A DNA stretch of 64,000 bases from Anaerophaga thermohalophila DSM 12881. Its GTDB lineage: Bacteria > Bacteroidota > Bacteroidia > Bacteroidales > Marinilabiliaceae. This document shows positions 28,601 to 36,374 of this stretch, piece by piece. The stretch is taken from the NCBI RefSeq assembly GCF_000191885.1, contig NZ_AEWI01000001.1:183043-247042 (forward strand), read 5' to 3'. A model generated the notes under the pieces. That model did not search any database. It saw only the letters and a program-made list of their open reading frames with translations, and was not told the origin of the DNA. Numbering within the stretch: the stretch's first letter is position 1; the number at the start of each line of letters is the position of its first letter. Both the position numbers and the translations under genes were made by a program.

Positions 28601-29999
28601 GATGCTGCACCTGATTAATCAATTACTCGATTTCAGGAAAATTCAAAATAATAAGATGAGACTAAAAGTAGCTCCGCTTGACATTATTAAATTCTGCAGG
28701 GAAGTATTTGACAGTTTTCTGCCCATGGCGCAACATAAAAAGCTGGAACTGGCTTTCGTTGCCGACAAAGAAAGTTCGGAAATATGGGCCGATGCAACCC
28801 AACTGGACGTTGTGCTGTACAACATCATGAGTAATGCCATTAAATTCACCCCTTCCGGTAAGAAAGTAACCATCTCGGTGGAACATATTTCAAAAGACAA
28901 ACTTGTTATATCTGTTGCTGATGAAGGGAAAGGAATACCCGAAAGAAACGTGAAAGACCTGTTTACACGATACACCATTTTAAGCAACAGGGAAGCATCT
29001 GGTACAGGAATCGGACTGTCTCTTGCCTATGAGATCACGAGACTGCACGGGGGAGAATTGAAAGTTGACTCGAAAGAAGGAATAGGAAGTACCTTTAAGA
29101 TTATTTTGCCCAAAGGAAGGAAGCACCTCGAAGGCAGAAATGAGATCGAATTCACCGAAAAAACAGATAATCATTTCCACCCCATCACTGAAGATGTAAT
29201 AGAACCTGAGCGAGAGAAAATAACAGTTCCTGAAAACGGCATTCAGGAAAAGAAAGCCACAGCACTTGTGATTGAAGACAACACTGAAATACTGAACTAT
29301 ATATGTTCCGCATTAAGCAGGAATTTTTCAACAACGAAGGCCGCTAATGCAAGGGAAGCACTTGATATCATTGAAGAAAAACACCCCGATATTATTATTA
29401 CAGATGTAATGATGCCGGGAATGGACGGAATGGAATTAACCCAACTGCTGAAGAAAGATTTTAGCACCAGTCACATTCCCGTTGTCATGCTGACCGCAAA
29501 AACAGGACTCGAAGACCAGATATCCGGCCTGCAATGCGGAGCTGATGCCTATTTACAAAAACCTTTTAACGCAAAATTGCTCAACACGGTAGCTCTTAAC
29601 CTCATTGAGCAACGAAAACGGATAATTGCCAAATTCCGTGACAACAAAACCATTGACCCCGAAACCCTCAAAGTAACAAGTAAGGATGAAGAATTCCTTA
29701 AAACACTTGTGGCTTATATCCAGGAAAACTATTCGAAAGAATTTACAATTGAAGAACTGGCCGGGCAATTGTGCGTGAGCCGAACCGTATTTTACAACAA
29801 AGTAAAAGGACTCACCGGAATGAGTCCTGTTGAATTCGTCCGTCAGCTCAAGCTGAAAATAGCGGCACAACTCCTCGAAAAAGGATATAATGTTTCAGAG
29901 GTCTCCTTTCAGGTAGGATTTAATGATGTGAAATATTTCAGCCGGCAGTTTAAAACTCTGTTCGGATATCCTCCCAGTAAACACAAGGTAGAGATGTGA
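25623..29999 (+). CDS. Hybrid two-component system regulator (HTCS), sensor kinase/response regulator/AraC fusion
   Basis: About 1458 residues, starting at ATG 25623 (MRTIHLII signal/anchor); a TTG 21 bp earlier is a less likely start. In order: a periplasmic double beta-propeller of Reg_prop repeats (G-L-S-Q-N and W-I-G-T-x-N-G-L patterns, about 25-780); a Y_Y_Y domain (about 800-890); a membrane helix (about 905-925); a HisKA domain with the phospho-acceptor His about 953 (FFTNISHEIRTPL); an ATPase domain (DEGKGIPE, GTGIGLSL); a receiver with phospho-acceptor Asp about 1261 (ITDVMMPGMDG); and a C-terminal AraC helix-turn-helix (about 1370-1457). Such proteins bind oligosaccharides in the periplasm and activate a linked polysaccharide locus. 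The nearest target is the pectin operon, divergent from it. Confidence 0.96.
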   Translation: MRTIHLIIILLLTLLRIDLYGQEIFRFDHIGTQDGLSQNTVSAMMCDKEGFLWIGTNNGLNRYDGYSFKVFKGNTNESGIFINNRITEIWQDEQDFIWFMTHDGYYHYFHPTLEKINSIPDFLVKEAKDNTIISDFEQYTSNEIWIGLRSLGIYRLQYDAEQADYKTTRFLNRGQYALSNNNVSFVRHDNTGNLWIGTQRGINFLSKEDIEANTPNFQHFFVDYSFTTFCETKDELWFGTQNNGLLIKNKISGVYTQKNNETVPLFKNNHSSLLFLSKREHLYAAFENAGLFCYDISKKDWKYIPTAGKNIDRIYEDRYGQIWITSDKFGIDRYDPETGESKHYRLSPPGRENTTDLERHVFFEDNSDNFWIGLHEGGLALYRRDEDRFRFYLNEPSNPNSIHSNIVASIIHDRSGQLWLGLGQYPGGIERVILRNPGFTHILPQREIKEVSDNITRSLHEDNEGRIWVGTKAGRLHVLDSLYNQLAVYEKFKTDNGWVSGANIYTIITDHKGHIWLGTKGKGILVSKKPVNEYESLSHLDFYNYQHSENDPRSVTHNNIYCIVENHEHEIWIGTYGNGISRVVTEKNGNRYFKNIHSQNSNLGSNMVRHILFDAQGRMWVATSFGLYMRENPREGDFYSFFYKPDNPNSLSYNDVIHILEDSDQELWFGTLGGGLNKLQVINDSVAKFKRFNSSNGLSNDVVLSMLEDNNGRLWISTENGLNRYNKTTGTIEVFNTTNGLSFNMFMENTCLKRQNGTMLFGGYKGIEALNCKKLQVKNYTPKIELTNFQLFNKDVSTLDENSPLEKTITYTKHLTLKHHQSSFSIEFSALDFQDPENVQYAYMLENFDTGWNQVDNQNKATFTNLPPGDYVFKVKSTNRLGGWIDNPSELKITILPPWYKTDWAYAGYIVIFILFIAGIKKIITKINRYRNELTVEKRINEEKLKFFTNISHEIRTPLTLILGPLEDLKQKTRAISPEIYREVMIIHKNGKRMLHLINQLLDFRKIQNNKMRLKVAPLDIIKFCREVFDSFLPMAQHKKLELAFVADKESSEIWADATQLDVVLYNIMSNAIKFTPSGKKVTISVEHISKDKLVISVADEGKGIPERNVKDLFTRYTILSNREASGTGIGLSLAYEITRLHGGELKVDSKEGIGSTFKIILPKGRKHLEGRNEIEFTEKTDNHFHPITEDVIEPEREKITVPENGIQEKKATALVIEDNTEILNYICSALSRNFSTTKAANAREALDIIEEKHPDIIITDVMMPGMDGMELTQLLKKDFSTSHIPVVMLTAKTGLEDQISGLQCGADAYLQKPFNAKLLNTVALNLIEQRKRIIAKFRDNKTIDPETLKVTSKDEEFLKTLVAYIQENYSKEFTIEELAGQLCVSRTVFYNKVKGLTGMSPVEFVRQLKLKIAAQLLEKGYNVSEVSFQVGFNDVKYFSRQFKTLFGYPPSKHKVEM

Positions 30000-30106
30000 A
30001 AATCAATTACATTAACAGACACTAATTAATTCAACTTAAAAAGCCATTTTTAAAGTCTAATACTCATGGAGTATAGATTGTACCACCAACGGTTGATAAT
30101 AAATAA

Positions 30107-30248
30107 GAGTGCAGTATAAAAAGCCTTCAAACTGCTGATTTTTATCATTTTTACCCCTGACCCCTAAAGGGAAACTGCTAAAAATCAGCAGTTTGAAAAA
30201 GTCCCCTTTAGGGGATTTAGGAGTCAAAAGGCTTTTTATACTGCACTC
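30107..30248 (+). repeat. Family B MITE-like element, full copy
   Basis: 142 bp, with ends GAGTGCAGTATAAAAAGCC and its inverted partner. The core contains palindromic CCCCTAAAGGG and CTGCTGATTTTTA/TAAAAATCAGCAG segments. It is flanked by AAATAA at 30101-30106 and 30249-30254, a perfect 6-bp target duplication. It lies between the HTCS and the GH88/105 pseudogene. Confidence 0.9.
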
Positions 30249-30367
30249 AAATAAGATTGACCGAAATTTTGAGTTGGTGTTGTATCAGAAAATGGAAGAA
30301 TAGTCCATGTAAATCCAAAAAATTTCAAAAATAGCACTAACAGCCAAATTAAGAAAACTTTTAAAAC

Positions 30368-31430
30368 ATGCAAAATCGGAGGAATTTCATCAAATCCTTT
30401 TCAGCGGGTGCCTTTTTCGCGGCCGGTAGCCCGGTGTTATCAAGTTGTAAACCTCAAAATGCCTCTAACGACAAAAAGCTCACCGATAAAGTTAAAACAG
30501 CAATGCTCAGTATGCAACGGGCATCGTGGGAACAGGGTGTTGCGGCACAGGCACTGCTCGAATCGGGCGATTACGAGTTGACCTACCTGTTTGCAAAAGA
30601 AGCAGTATTAAGGCAAACCGATGAAGGCCGATTGTCGGTTTTATACACCGATAATGGTGTTACCGATCCCGCTGCATCGGGCGAAGCGGTGCTGAAAATG
30701 GCAAAAAATGAAAAACGACAGTGAACTCCTTAACGGCCACAAAAAAATGCTACACTACTTAATGCAGGAAGCACCACGTACCGAAGACAACATTATTCAT
30801 CACACACTAAATGCACCCGAGATATGGGTCGACTCCATTTACATGGCCCCGCCTTATTTAAGTGTCGCCGGGGAGCATGCTGAAGCCGTTAAACAAATTA
30901 AAGGCATCCGGAAATATCTTTGGAACGAGAAGCATAAACTTTTTTCACACCGATGGCATGCCGGCAAAAACGAATTTATCAACGAAAAATTCTGGGGTGT
31001 TGGTAACGGCTGGGCCATTGCAAGTTATGCCCGCGTAATTGACAGTCTGCCACCTGCAATGAAAAAAGAGCGGGAACAACTTGTAAGTTATGCAAAAGAA
31101 AATATTGACGGATGCCTGAAATACCTACGGCCTGATGGCTTGTTCCATAATATTGTGAATGACACCAATTCTTTTGTGGAAACAAACCTTTCACAAATGA
31201 TTGCCTATGGTATTTTCAGGGGATTAACATCGGGATGGCTCGAATCGTGTTACCTCGAAAAAGCTGAGAAAATGCGTAATGCAGCGCATGCAAAAGTTGA
31301 CGAACCGGGTTTCGTGCAGGGCGCTTGCGGTGCTCCGTGGTTTAAAAGCCCTGGCCGTGCCACCGAAAGCCAGGCCTTCTTTTTGCTTATGGAAGCTGCT
31401 TTTGACAAACTAAATAATGCCCGCCTGTAA
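30368..31430 (+). pseudogene. GH88/GH105-family unsaturated uronyl hydrolase, frameshifted
   Basis: Two open frames overlap at 30708-30724 and together make one protein of about 354 residues. The first part has a twin-arginine-like signal with a lipobox (NRRNFIKSFSAGAFFAAG, LSSC) and the helix motif QRASWEQGVAAQALLE. The second has WVDSIYMAPPYLS (catalytic aspartate), FWGVGNGWAIASYARVI, DGLFHNIVND and GRATESQAFFL, all typical of GH88/105. The break falls in an A6 run (30703-30708) or the A5 run after it; one A fewer in either joins the frames. This is either a real inactivation or a homopolymer sequencing error. It would release unsaturated uronic acids from oligosaccharides. Confidence 0.8.
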
Positions 31431-31583
31431 AGTCGGAAAAATTTCTTACTTATACAATTTGTATGTTCTGAAAGTGCCTGATGCAAAGCTTATCCGGACA
31501 TCTTCGGGTATTGCAAAGCCGCCAAAAACCGAGTCTCCAATGTGCTTTTTGTTGTTTTTTTACCTTACAAAAACTACTTCGGG

Positions 31584-31681
31584 ATGAAACGAGCATGGCA
31601 AAGTTTGCCACAAAAGAACATGTATAAAACTCGTTCATGCGAGTTCCATTCGACCAATAACTTAGACTTATTTTATACGGA
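31584..31681 (+). repeat. Family C structured repeat
   Basis: A full-length copy, from ATGAAACGAGCATGGCAAAG to TTTTATACGG. Hairpin 1 is GGCAAA-G-TTTGCC and hairpin 2 is AACTCG-TTCATG-CGAGTT, both perfect. It sits directly downstream of the GH43 gene (stop at 31690), in the convergent gap after the GH88/105 pseudogene. Confidence 0.85.
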
Positions 31682-31689
31682 TAAAAATA

Positions 31690-33273
31690 TCACTCCATTC
31701 TGAACCAGTCAAACTCAGCAAAACCGTCGATCTCACGTAAGTTGGGATTAATGCTGAATATACCAACTTTGGCACCAATCCATAATCCCGGAACAGATTT
31801 GAATTGGTAGTCATCTGCAACTTCTATGAATTCTTCATTATCAACGCTGTAGCTAAATCTACATAATCCCTTATCAACTTCAACCCTCAAGAAACAATGA
31901 TCAGCATTATATGGAACAGTGGAAATTTCTTTTGTCAGATCGTGACATTGATTATAGTCACCTTCAAACAGGCCGAGTTTTATTCCGTCCTCCGAATTTT
32001 CCAAAGCAATATAGGCCCATTGTTTGCCCATCACTGTCAATCCTGCTTTTTCACCAATAAGCTCCGGGTGAAAACTAATTTTTGTTGTTGCTGTAAATGA
32101 TGGGGCAGAAAATTTCTGAAGCAACAGATTCGGTACAAACCAGAAATTTCCGTTCTGAGTGGGATTCTTGACTGAATGTAGTCGGATCACTCCATCTGTT
32201 TGAGTTAGCGAATACCATTCCTTTTTAGGATTGGCCTGCCACTGCCATTGCAACCCCAATTTGTTACCATTGAATTCATCAGATGTTTGAGGAAGAGCTT
32301 CATCATACACTTTGCCAACATCGGGTTTCCCATAAGTCATCACAGGTTCGCCAATTCCATCATCGTTAATATCTTCACCCATCAGCGGCCATCCATCTTT
32401 CCAAACTACAGGCTGAAGATGAACAACACGTCCCATAAAATAGCGACTTTGGAAATGAACAAACCACCATTCTCCCGATTTCAATTGCACCAAACCTCCC
32501 TGATGGGGTCCGTTGATTTCTGTATTTCCTTTATGTAAAACTACTTTTTCTTCATATGGGCCATAAATATTTTCTGACCTCAAAACAGTTTGCCAGCCGG
32601 TAGGTACTCCACCAGCAGGTGCCAGTATATAGTAGTACCCGTCCTTTTTCAAAAACTTGGGACCTTCAATAACAGGGTTAGTTTCTTTGTCCTTATATAC
32701 AAGCTGACCGTTGTCCAATAAATGTCTACCATCAGCACTCATCCGGTGAATGTACAATTCATCGCCACAAACCTTACTTCTGACCAGATAAGCATTCCCG
32801 TCATCGTCCCAAAGCGGACAGGGATCTTCCCAGTTGGCAATATTTTCGATCCAATGCAGTTCCCAATCTCCCATAGGGTTGTCGGTTTCGGCCATAAACA
32901 AGCCATCATCAGGGGTACAAAAATAAACATAGAACCGGCCTTCGTGGTGTCTCAAAGCCGGCGCCCATGCGCCTCGTCCATGCTGAGGCCAATTAAATTT
33001 TTCAAGTGGTAGCGCATCATATACATGATTAATGATTCGCCAATTAACCAAATCTTTTGAATGAAGTACCGGAATTCCGGGCATACAGTTGAAACTAGAT
33101 GCCACCATATAAAAATCGTCCCCTACCCTAATGACATCCGGATCGGAATAATCGGCAAAAATGATGGGGTTTTTATAGGTTTCTGCATCAATGTTTGGGT
33201 TCCAAACCTGTGATAAGGCAGGCAGTGTTACAAAAAATGCAACAACCAGAATCAGAGCCTTTTTAATTTGCAT
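31690..33273 (-). CDS. GH43-family glycosidase (beta-xylosidase/alpha-L-arabinofuranosidase type), secreted
   Basis: 527 residues from the ATG at 33273, chosen because it gives a clean signal peptide (MQIKKALILVVAFFVTLPALS); the frame extends further upstream without a plausible leader. The five-bladed propeller motifs of GH43 are clear: DYSDPDVIR (general base D44), NWEDPCPLWDDDG (pKa-modulating D150) and PVIEGPKF (general acid E203). The C-terminal half (about 345-527) is a concanavalin-like beta-sandwich (GH43_C2/DUF1349-like). This layout is usual for subfamily 12-type enzymes acting on arabinan, arabinoxylan or pectic side chains. It lies in one directional run with GH31 upstream. Confidence 0.92.
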   Translation of the reverse strand: MQIKKALILVVAFFVTLPALSQVWNPNIDAETYKNPIIFADYSDPDVIRVGDDFYMVASSFNCMPGIPVLHSKDLVNWRIINHVYDALPLEKFNWPQHGRGAWAPALRHHEGRFYVYFCTPDDGLFMAETDNPMGDWELHWIENIANWEDPCPLWDDDGNAYLVRSKVCGDELYIHRMSADGRHLLDNGQLVYKDKETNPVIEGPKFLKKDGYYYILAPAGGVPTGWQTVLRSENIYGPYEEKVVLHKGNTEINGPHQGGLVQLKSGEWWFVHFQSRYFMGRVVHLQPVVWKDGWPLMGEDINDDGIGEPVMTYGKPDVGKVYDEALPQTSDEFNGNKLGLQWQWQANPKKEWYSLTQTDGVIRLHSVKNPTQNGNFWFVPNLLLQKFSAPSFTATTKISFHPELIGEKAGLTVMGKQWAYIALENSEDGIKLGLFEGDYNQCHDLTKEISTVPYNADHCFLRVEVDKGLCRFSYSVDNEEFIEVADDYQFKSVPGLWIGAKVGIFSINPNLREIDGFAEFDWFRME

Positions 33274-33320
33274 AATATCAAGTTTTAATTGACGAAACAA
33301 GAATCTACTACAGAAGTCTG

Positions 33321-33446
33321 AACGCAGAGACGTGAAGACGCAAAGGTTTGATAATAAGAGAGTCTTATTGAACATATAAATAATTAGTAACAGACAAAAT
33401 GTCAATTTTCTCTATTAAAAAATTTGCGTCCTGGCGTCTCTGCGTT
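33321..33446. repeat. Inverted pair of a 23-bp AACGCAGAGACG-type repeat
   Basis: AACGCAGAGACGTGAAGACG at 33321-33340 (plus CAA) is matched, inverted, by TTGCGTCCTGGCGTCTCTGCG at 33424-33444. The pair spans the gap between the GH31 and GH43 genes. Related CGCAAAGACG-type strings occur at about 12.9, 35.7, 56.25 and 59.4 kb, so this is another dispersed spacer sequence. Confidence 0.5.
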
Positions 33447-33466
33447 TTATTAATTACAGATATAAA

Positions 33467-35554
33467 CTAAAAAGCTTCTTTCTCCAATGCAGTCAGGTCG
33501 GGCTTTGTTTTTGCAATCTCCAAAGATTCTTCATAAAGCTTTTGGAGGTTGCCAGGATCAATTTCCGAACCTTCACGAATAAAAACCGGAATCTTGTACA
33601 TTGGTGTTGCCACGTCAATCCATTGCCCGCCTTCATACACTTTACCTTCATCGCTCCAGGCATCTTTCCAGTTTTCACCGGCAGGAAGATATAATTTATG
33701 AGATGTTACACTTTTCTTCCAAATGGCTGAAACAAGAATGTCATTCCCGTACATGAATGTTTGCCAATCGTCCCATGCTTCCTTCTGATCAGGGAATTGT
33801 AAAAACAATGGTCGTGCCATGGGCATTCCCGTTTTATTCGCATTTAAAGCAAGTTCATAACTATAATCTGCCAGATTGGAGTGAATTTTTGCATACAACC
33901 TCCATATAGCAATTAATTCCTCGTCGTAAGAAGGTTCGGAGTTCATGCACCAGGGAGCCAAATCTTCTGTTGGCCCAACCTCCATAATGGGACTGAAACA
34001 ACCAAATGCCAGCCAGCGTGCAAAAACTTCACGGTCGAGGTCACCCTGCCAATATCCGCCTATATCAGAACCCCAGATAGGAAAACCAATAACAGAACTA
34101 CGCAACAGAGCAATTATGGCAGTCCGCAAACCTTCCTGAGGTGAACCAATATCGCCACCCCAAAACGAAGTATATCGCGAACTTCCGGTATAGCCGGCAC
34201 GTGTCAGCAATGCAAAGTCATCGCCATGAATCTTCCGGGCACTTTCATATACTGTTTTTGCATATAATACGGGATATTCATTCCTGACTTCCCGGGATGT
34301 CCGACCATCAGCAAAAAAAATATCACGGGTTTCAGGAACCAACTCTTCCGAACGATCCAGTTTGAACCCGGCAACACCTTGCTTTAACAACTTTTCCAAG
34401 CCATTCTCCTGCCACCATTTACAAGCTTCAGGATTGGTAAAATCGAGCAGTGCTATTGAATCAGGATCAACTCCTCCGGCAGGGCCTTTGATTGGAATTG
34501 AATACCCCTTTTCATCAGCTGTTTTTTGCATATCACCAACCACCCAGGGGGCTATCCATACCATAAACCTGATATCGCGGCTATTCAGCCAATCTATCAT
34601 CTTTTCGGGATTCGGGAACCGATCAGTATCCCACTCAAAATCAGCATAGCCATGATAACCTTTTGCCCACGGCCTGTCAACCCAATAAACACCACAGGGA
34701 ATATCAAATGCTTCCATCATCAGAATATCTTCAACCAACTGACTGTTGTATGGTGCATTCACTTTAGTTCCATCATAATATTCATCCTGATAAACATGAT
34801 TATCGCGCCATCTCCAGGGCTGAAAAGCCCACTTTGGAGGAACCAAAACAGGACCACTGTTTAAAGTATGTAGTTTTACAATATCGGCAGGATCTGTTGA
34901 CGTGTAAATCTTTGATGAAAATGATGGTCCTTCAAATGCTATTTGTACCAGATCAGGGTCTGATTTACAAAAATCATAATGCCCCGGCCAGGTTCCCTCC
35001 ACAAACATTCCGTAATTGTTTGATGAGAGATAAAACGGGGTATACAACGAAAGGGTCGGTTTGATAATCATATCAACCGCTTCGCCGCGTAAATTCATCG
35101 CTGTTTCGATGCCTTCTTTCCATGATTCTTTTTGATTCCCGTCCACGGTTCGTTCAAAAAGTCCCGTAAAATATTCATCCGAAGTGGCAGACAAACCAAA
35201 GCCCCACTTCAGAATATCATCAGCAGGATTGGCCCTTAAAGAAAAATTGTAATGTTGATCAGCAGCTTCCACCGATAATTCAATTTCACGGTCGTCTCTT
35301 ATCCACCTGGCAAAATAAGAAGAGTCTTTCCAGGTTTCATTGTCAGGAAGATCATTGATCCAAATACGCCCTGATTCAGTATCGAAAAATAAAGCTCCTT
35401 CTTCTCCACTAACAACCAATGGATTTGGCAGATACTCAAGGTCAAGCTGGATGGCAAGCTGTCCATCATCACTCATATAGGAATGACCAAGTTTTTTCTG
35501 TTGACAAGCGGAAGTCAACAAAACAACAATAAAAAACAATAACAACTTTTTCAT
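33467..35554 (-). CDS. GH31-family glycosidase, lipoprotein
   Basis: A 695-residue lipoprotein (cysteine 17, LTSAC). An N-terminal beta-sandwich (to about 225) is followed by the GH31 (beta/alpha)8 barrel. Landmarks are WVDRPWAKGYHGYADFEWD, GFKLDRSEE with nucleophile D400, and FWGGDIGSP with the likely acid/base D468, then GSDIGGYWQGD. GH31 enzymes are retaining alpha-glycosidases (alpha-glucosidase, alpha-xylosidase and others). In a side-chain-trimming locus with GH43, an alpha-xylosidase or alpha-galactosidase-like role is plausible but not decided by sequence. It is exported, so it would act on oligosaccharides in the periplasm. Confidence 0.92.
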   Translation of the reverse strand: MKKLLLFFIVVLLTSACQQKKLGHSYMSDDGQLAIQLDLEYLPNPLVVSGEEGALFFDTESGRIWINDLPDNETWKDSSYFARWIRDDREIELSVEAADQHYNFSLRANPADDILKWGFGLSATSDEYFTGLFERTVDGNQKESWKEGIETAMNLRGEAVDMIIKPTLSLYTPFYLSSNNYGMFVEGTWPGHYDFCKSDPDLVQIAFEGPSFSSKIYTSTDPADIVKLHTLNSGPVLVPPKWAFQPWRWRDNHVYQDEYYDGTKVNAPYNSQLVEDILMMEAFDIPCGVYWVDRPWAKGYHGYADFEWDTDRFPNPEKMIDWLNSRDIRFMVWIAPWVVGDMQKTADEKGYSIPIKGPAGGVDPDSIALLDFTNPEACKWWQENGLEKLLKQGVAGFKLDRSEELVPETRDIFFADGRTSREVRNEYPVLYAKTVYESARKIHGDDFALLTRAGYTGSSRYTSFWGGDIGSPQEGLRTAIIALLRSSVIGFPIWGSDIGGYWQGDLDREVFARWLAFGCFSPIMEVGPTEDLAPWCMNSEPSYDEELIAIWRLYAKIHSNLADYSYELALNANKTGMPMARPLFLQFPDQKEAWDDWQTFMYGNDILVSAIWKKSVTSHKLYLPAGENWKDAWSDEGKVYEGGQWIDVATPMYKIPVFIREGSEIDPGNLQKLYEESLEIAKTKPDLTALEKEAF

Positions 35555-36374
35555 AGCACAAAAGATTAAATATCAGAAAATAGATTTTTAGACTCTTAGA
35601 TTTTTAGATTTTTAGATGTAAGATAATTCATATTATCATGTAAAACAATAATAGTCAATTAAGAAAGTCTAAACGCAAAGACGCACGGACGCAAAGTTTC
35701 ATTAGGCGCTTAGCGCAGTAAACTAACCAACATGTTGTTTAAGTTGTAAATCCCGCATAGGGTTTTTTTTCAGGCTTGTCCTGAAAAAACGTAGTACCTT
35801 ATCTCTAATTTTGTTGTATTCTTTGGCAAAATATCTATAAAAATGGCTGCGCCATTTGTTGTTTGGATCACCGAATTTGCGCGAATTAACACGAATTTAG
35901 TCGCATCTTTGATGCGACAGTCATTCGTGTCATTGACAACATCATAATTGATTTTTTAAGGTGTTTTCGGACTCCTTCCCGTCGTTTCGTTGACGACAAA
36001 AAATAATTGCGTAGCAATTAGCTAATCCGACAAATTGTCCAGATTAGGAAATACCAAATATACATAAATTGTACGATCCGCCCTGGGAATCGACTCTAAC
36101 ATAAACACTCTGTCCTATAAACAGTTGACCCACAATGGGTCATGTTTTTATATTTCAATTGAACGAAGTTGTCTAAGAAGTCATCATCGCTATTATTCTG
36201 TATGCCTTTAATCTTCTAATATCGTTAAAAATGAGATTCTTCACTGCGTTCGGAATAACAAAAAACATTAAACTTCCGACTTTTAAAACATTTTCCATGT
36301 TTATAGAAGCTATTAACCGATTAAAAGCGACGCTGAAGGTATCGTACAATTACAAATTATGTGCTCACAACAAC
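35555..36374. other. 820-bp spacer without a gene
   Basis: I see no coding sequence. It holds tandem TTAGATTTT-type units (about 35585-35615), an ACGCAAAGACGC-type string (about 35674), and short hairpins such as TCGCATC-TTT-GATGCGA (about 35913-35930) and TGACCCA-CAA-TGGGTCA (36126-36142). The last is followed by TGTTTTT, like a weak plus-strand terminator. This is probably a graveyard of spacer repeats. Confidence 0.6.

Noticed and set aside
31690..33405. Longer GH43 start at 33405
   Set aside because: The extra 44 residues are not signal-like and are encoded by the spacer repeat; ATG 33273 gives a clean signal peptide.
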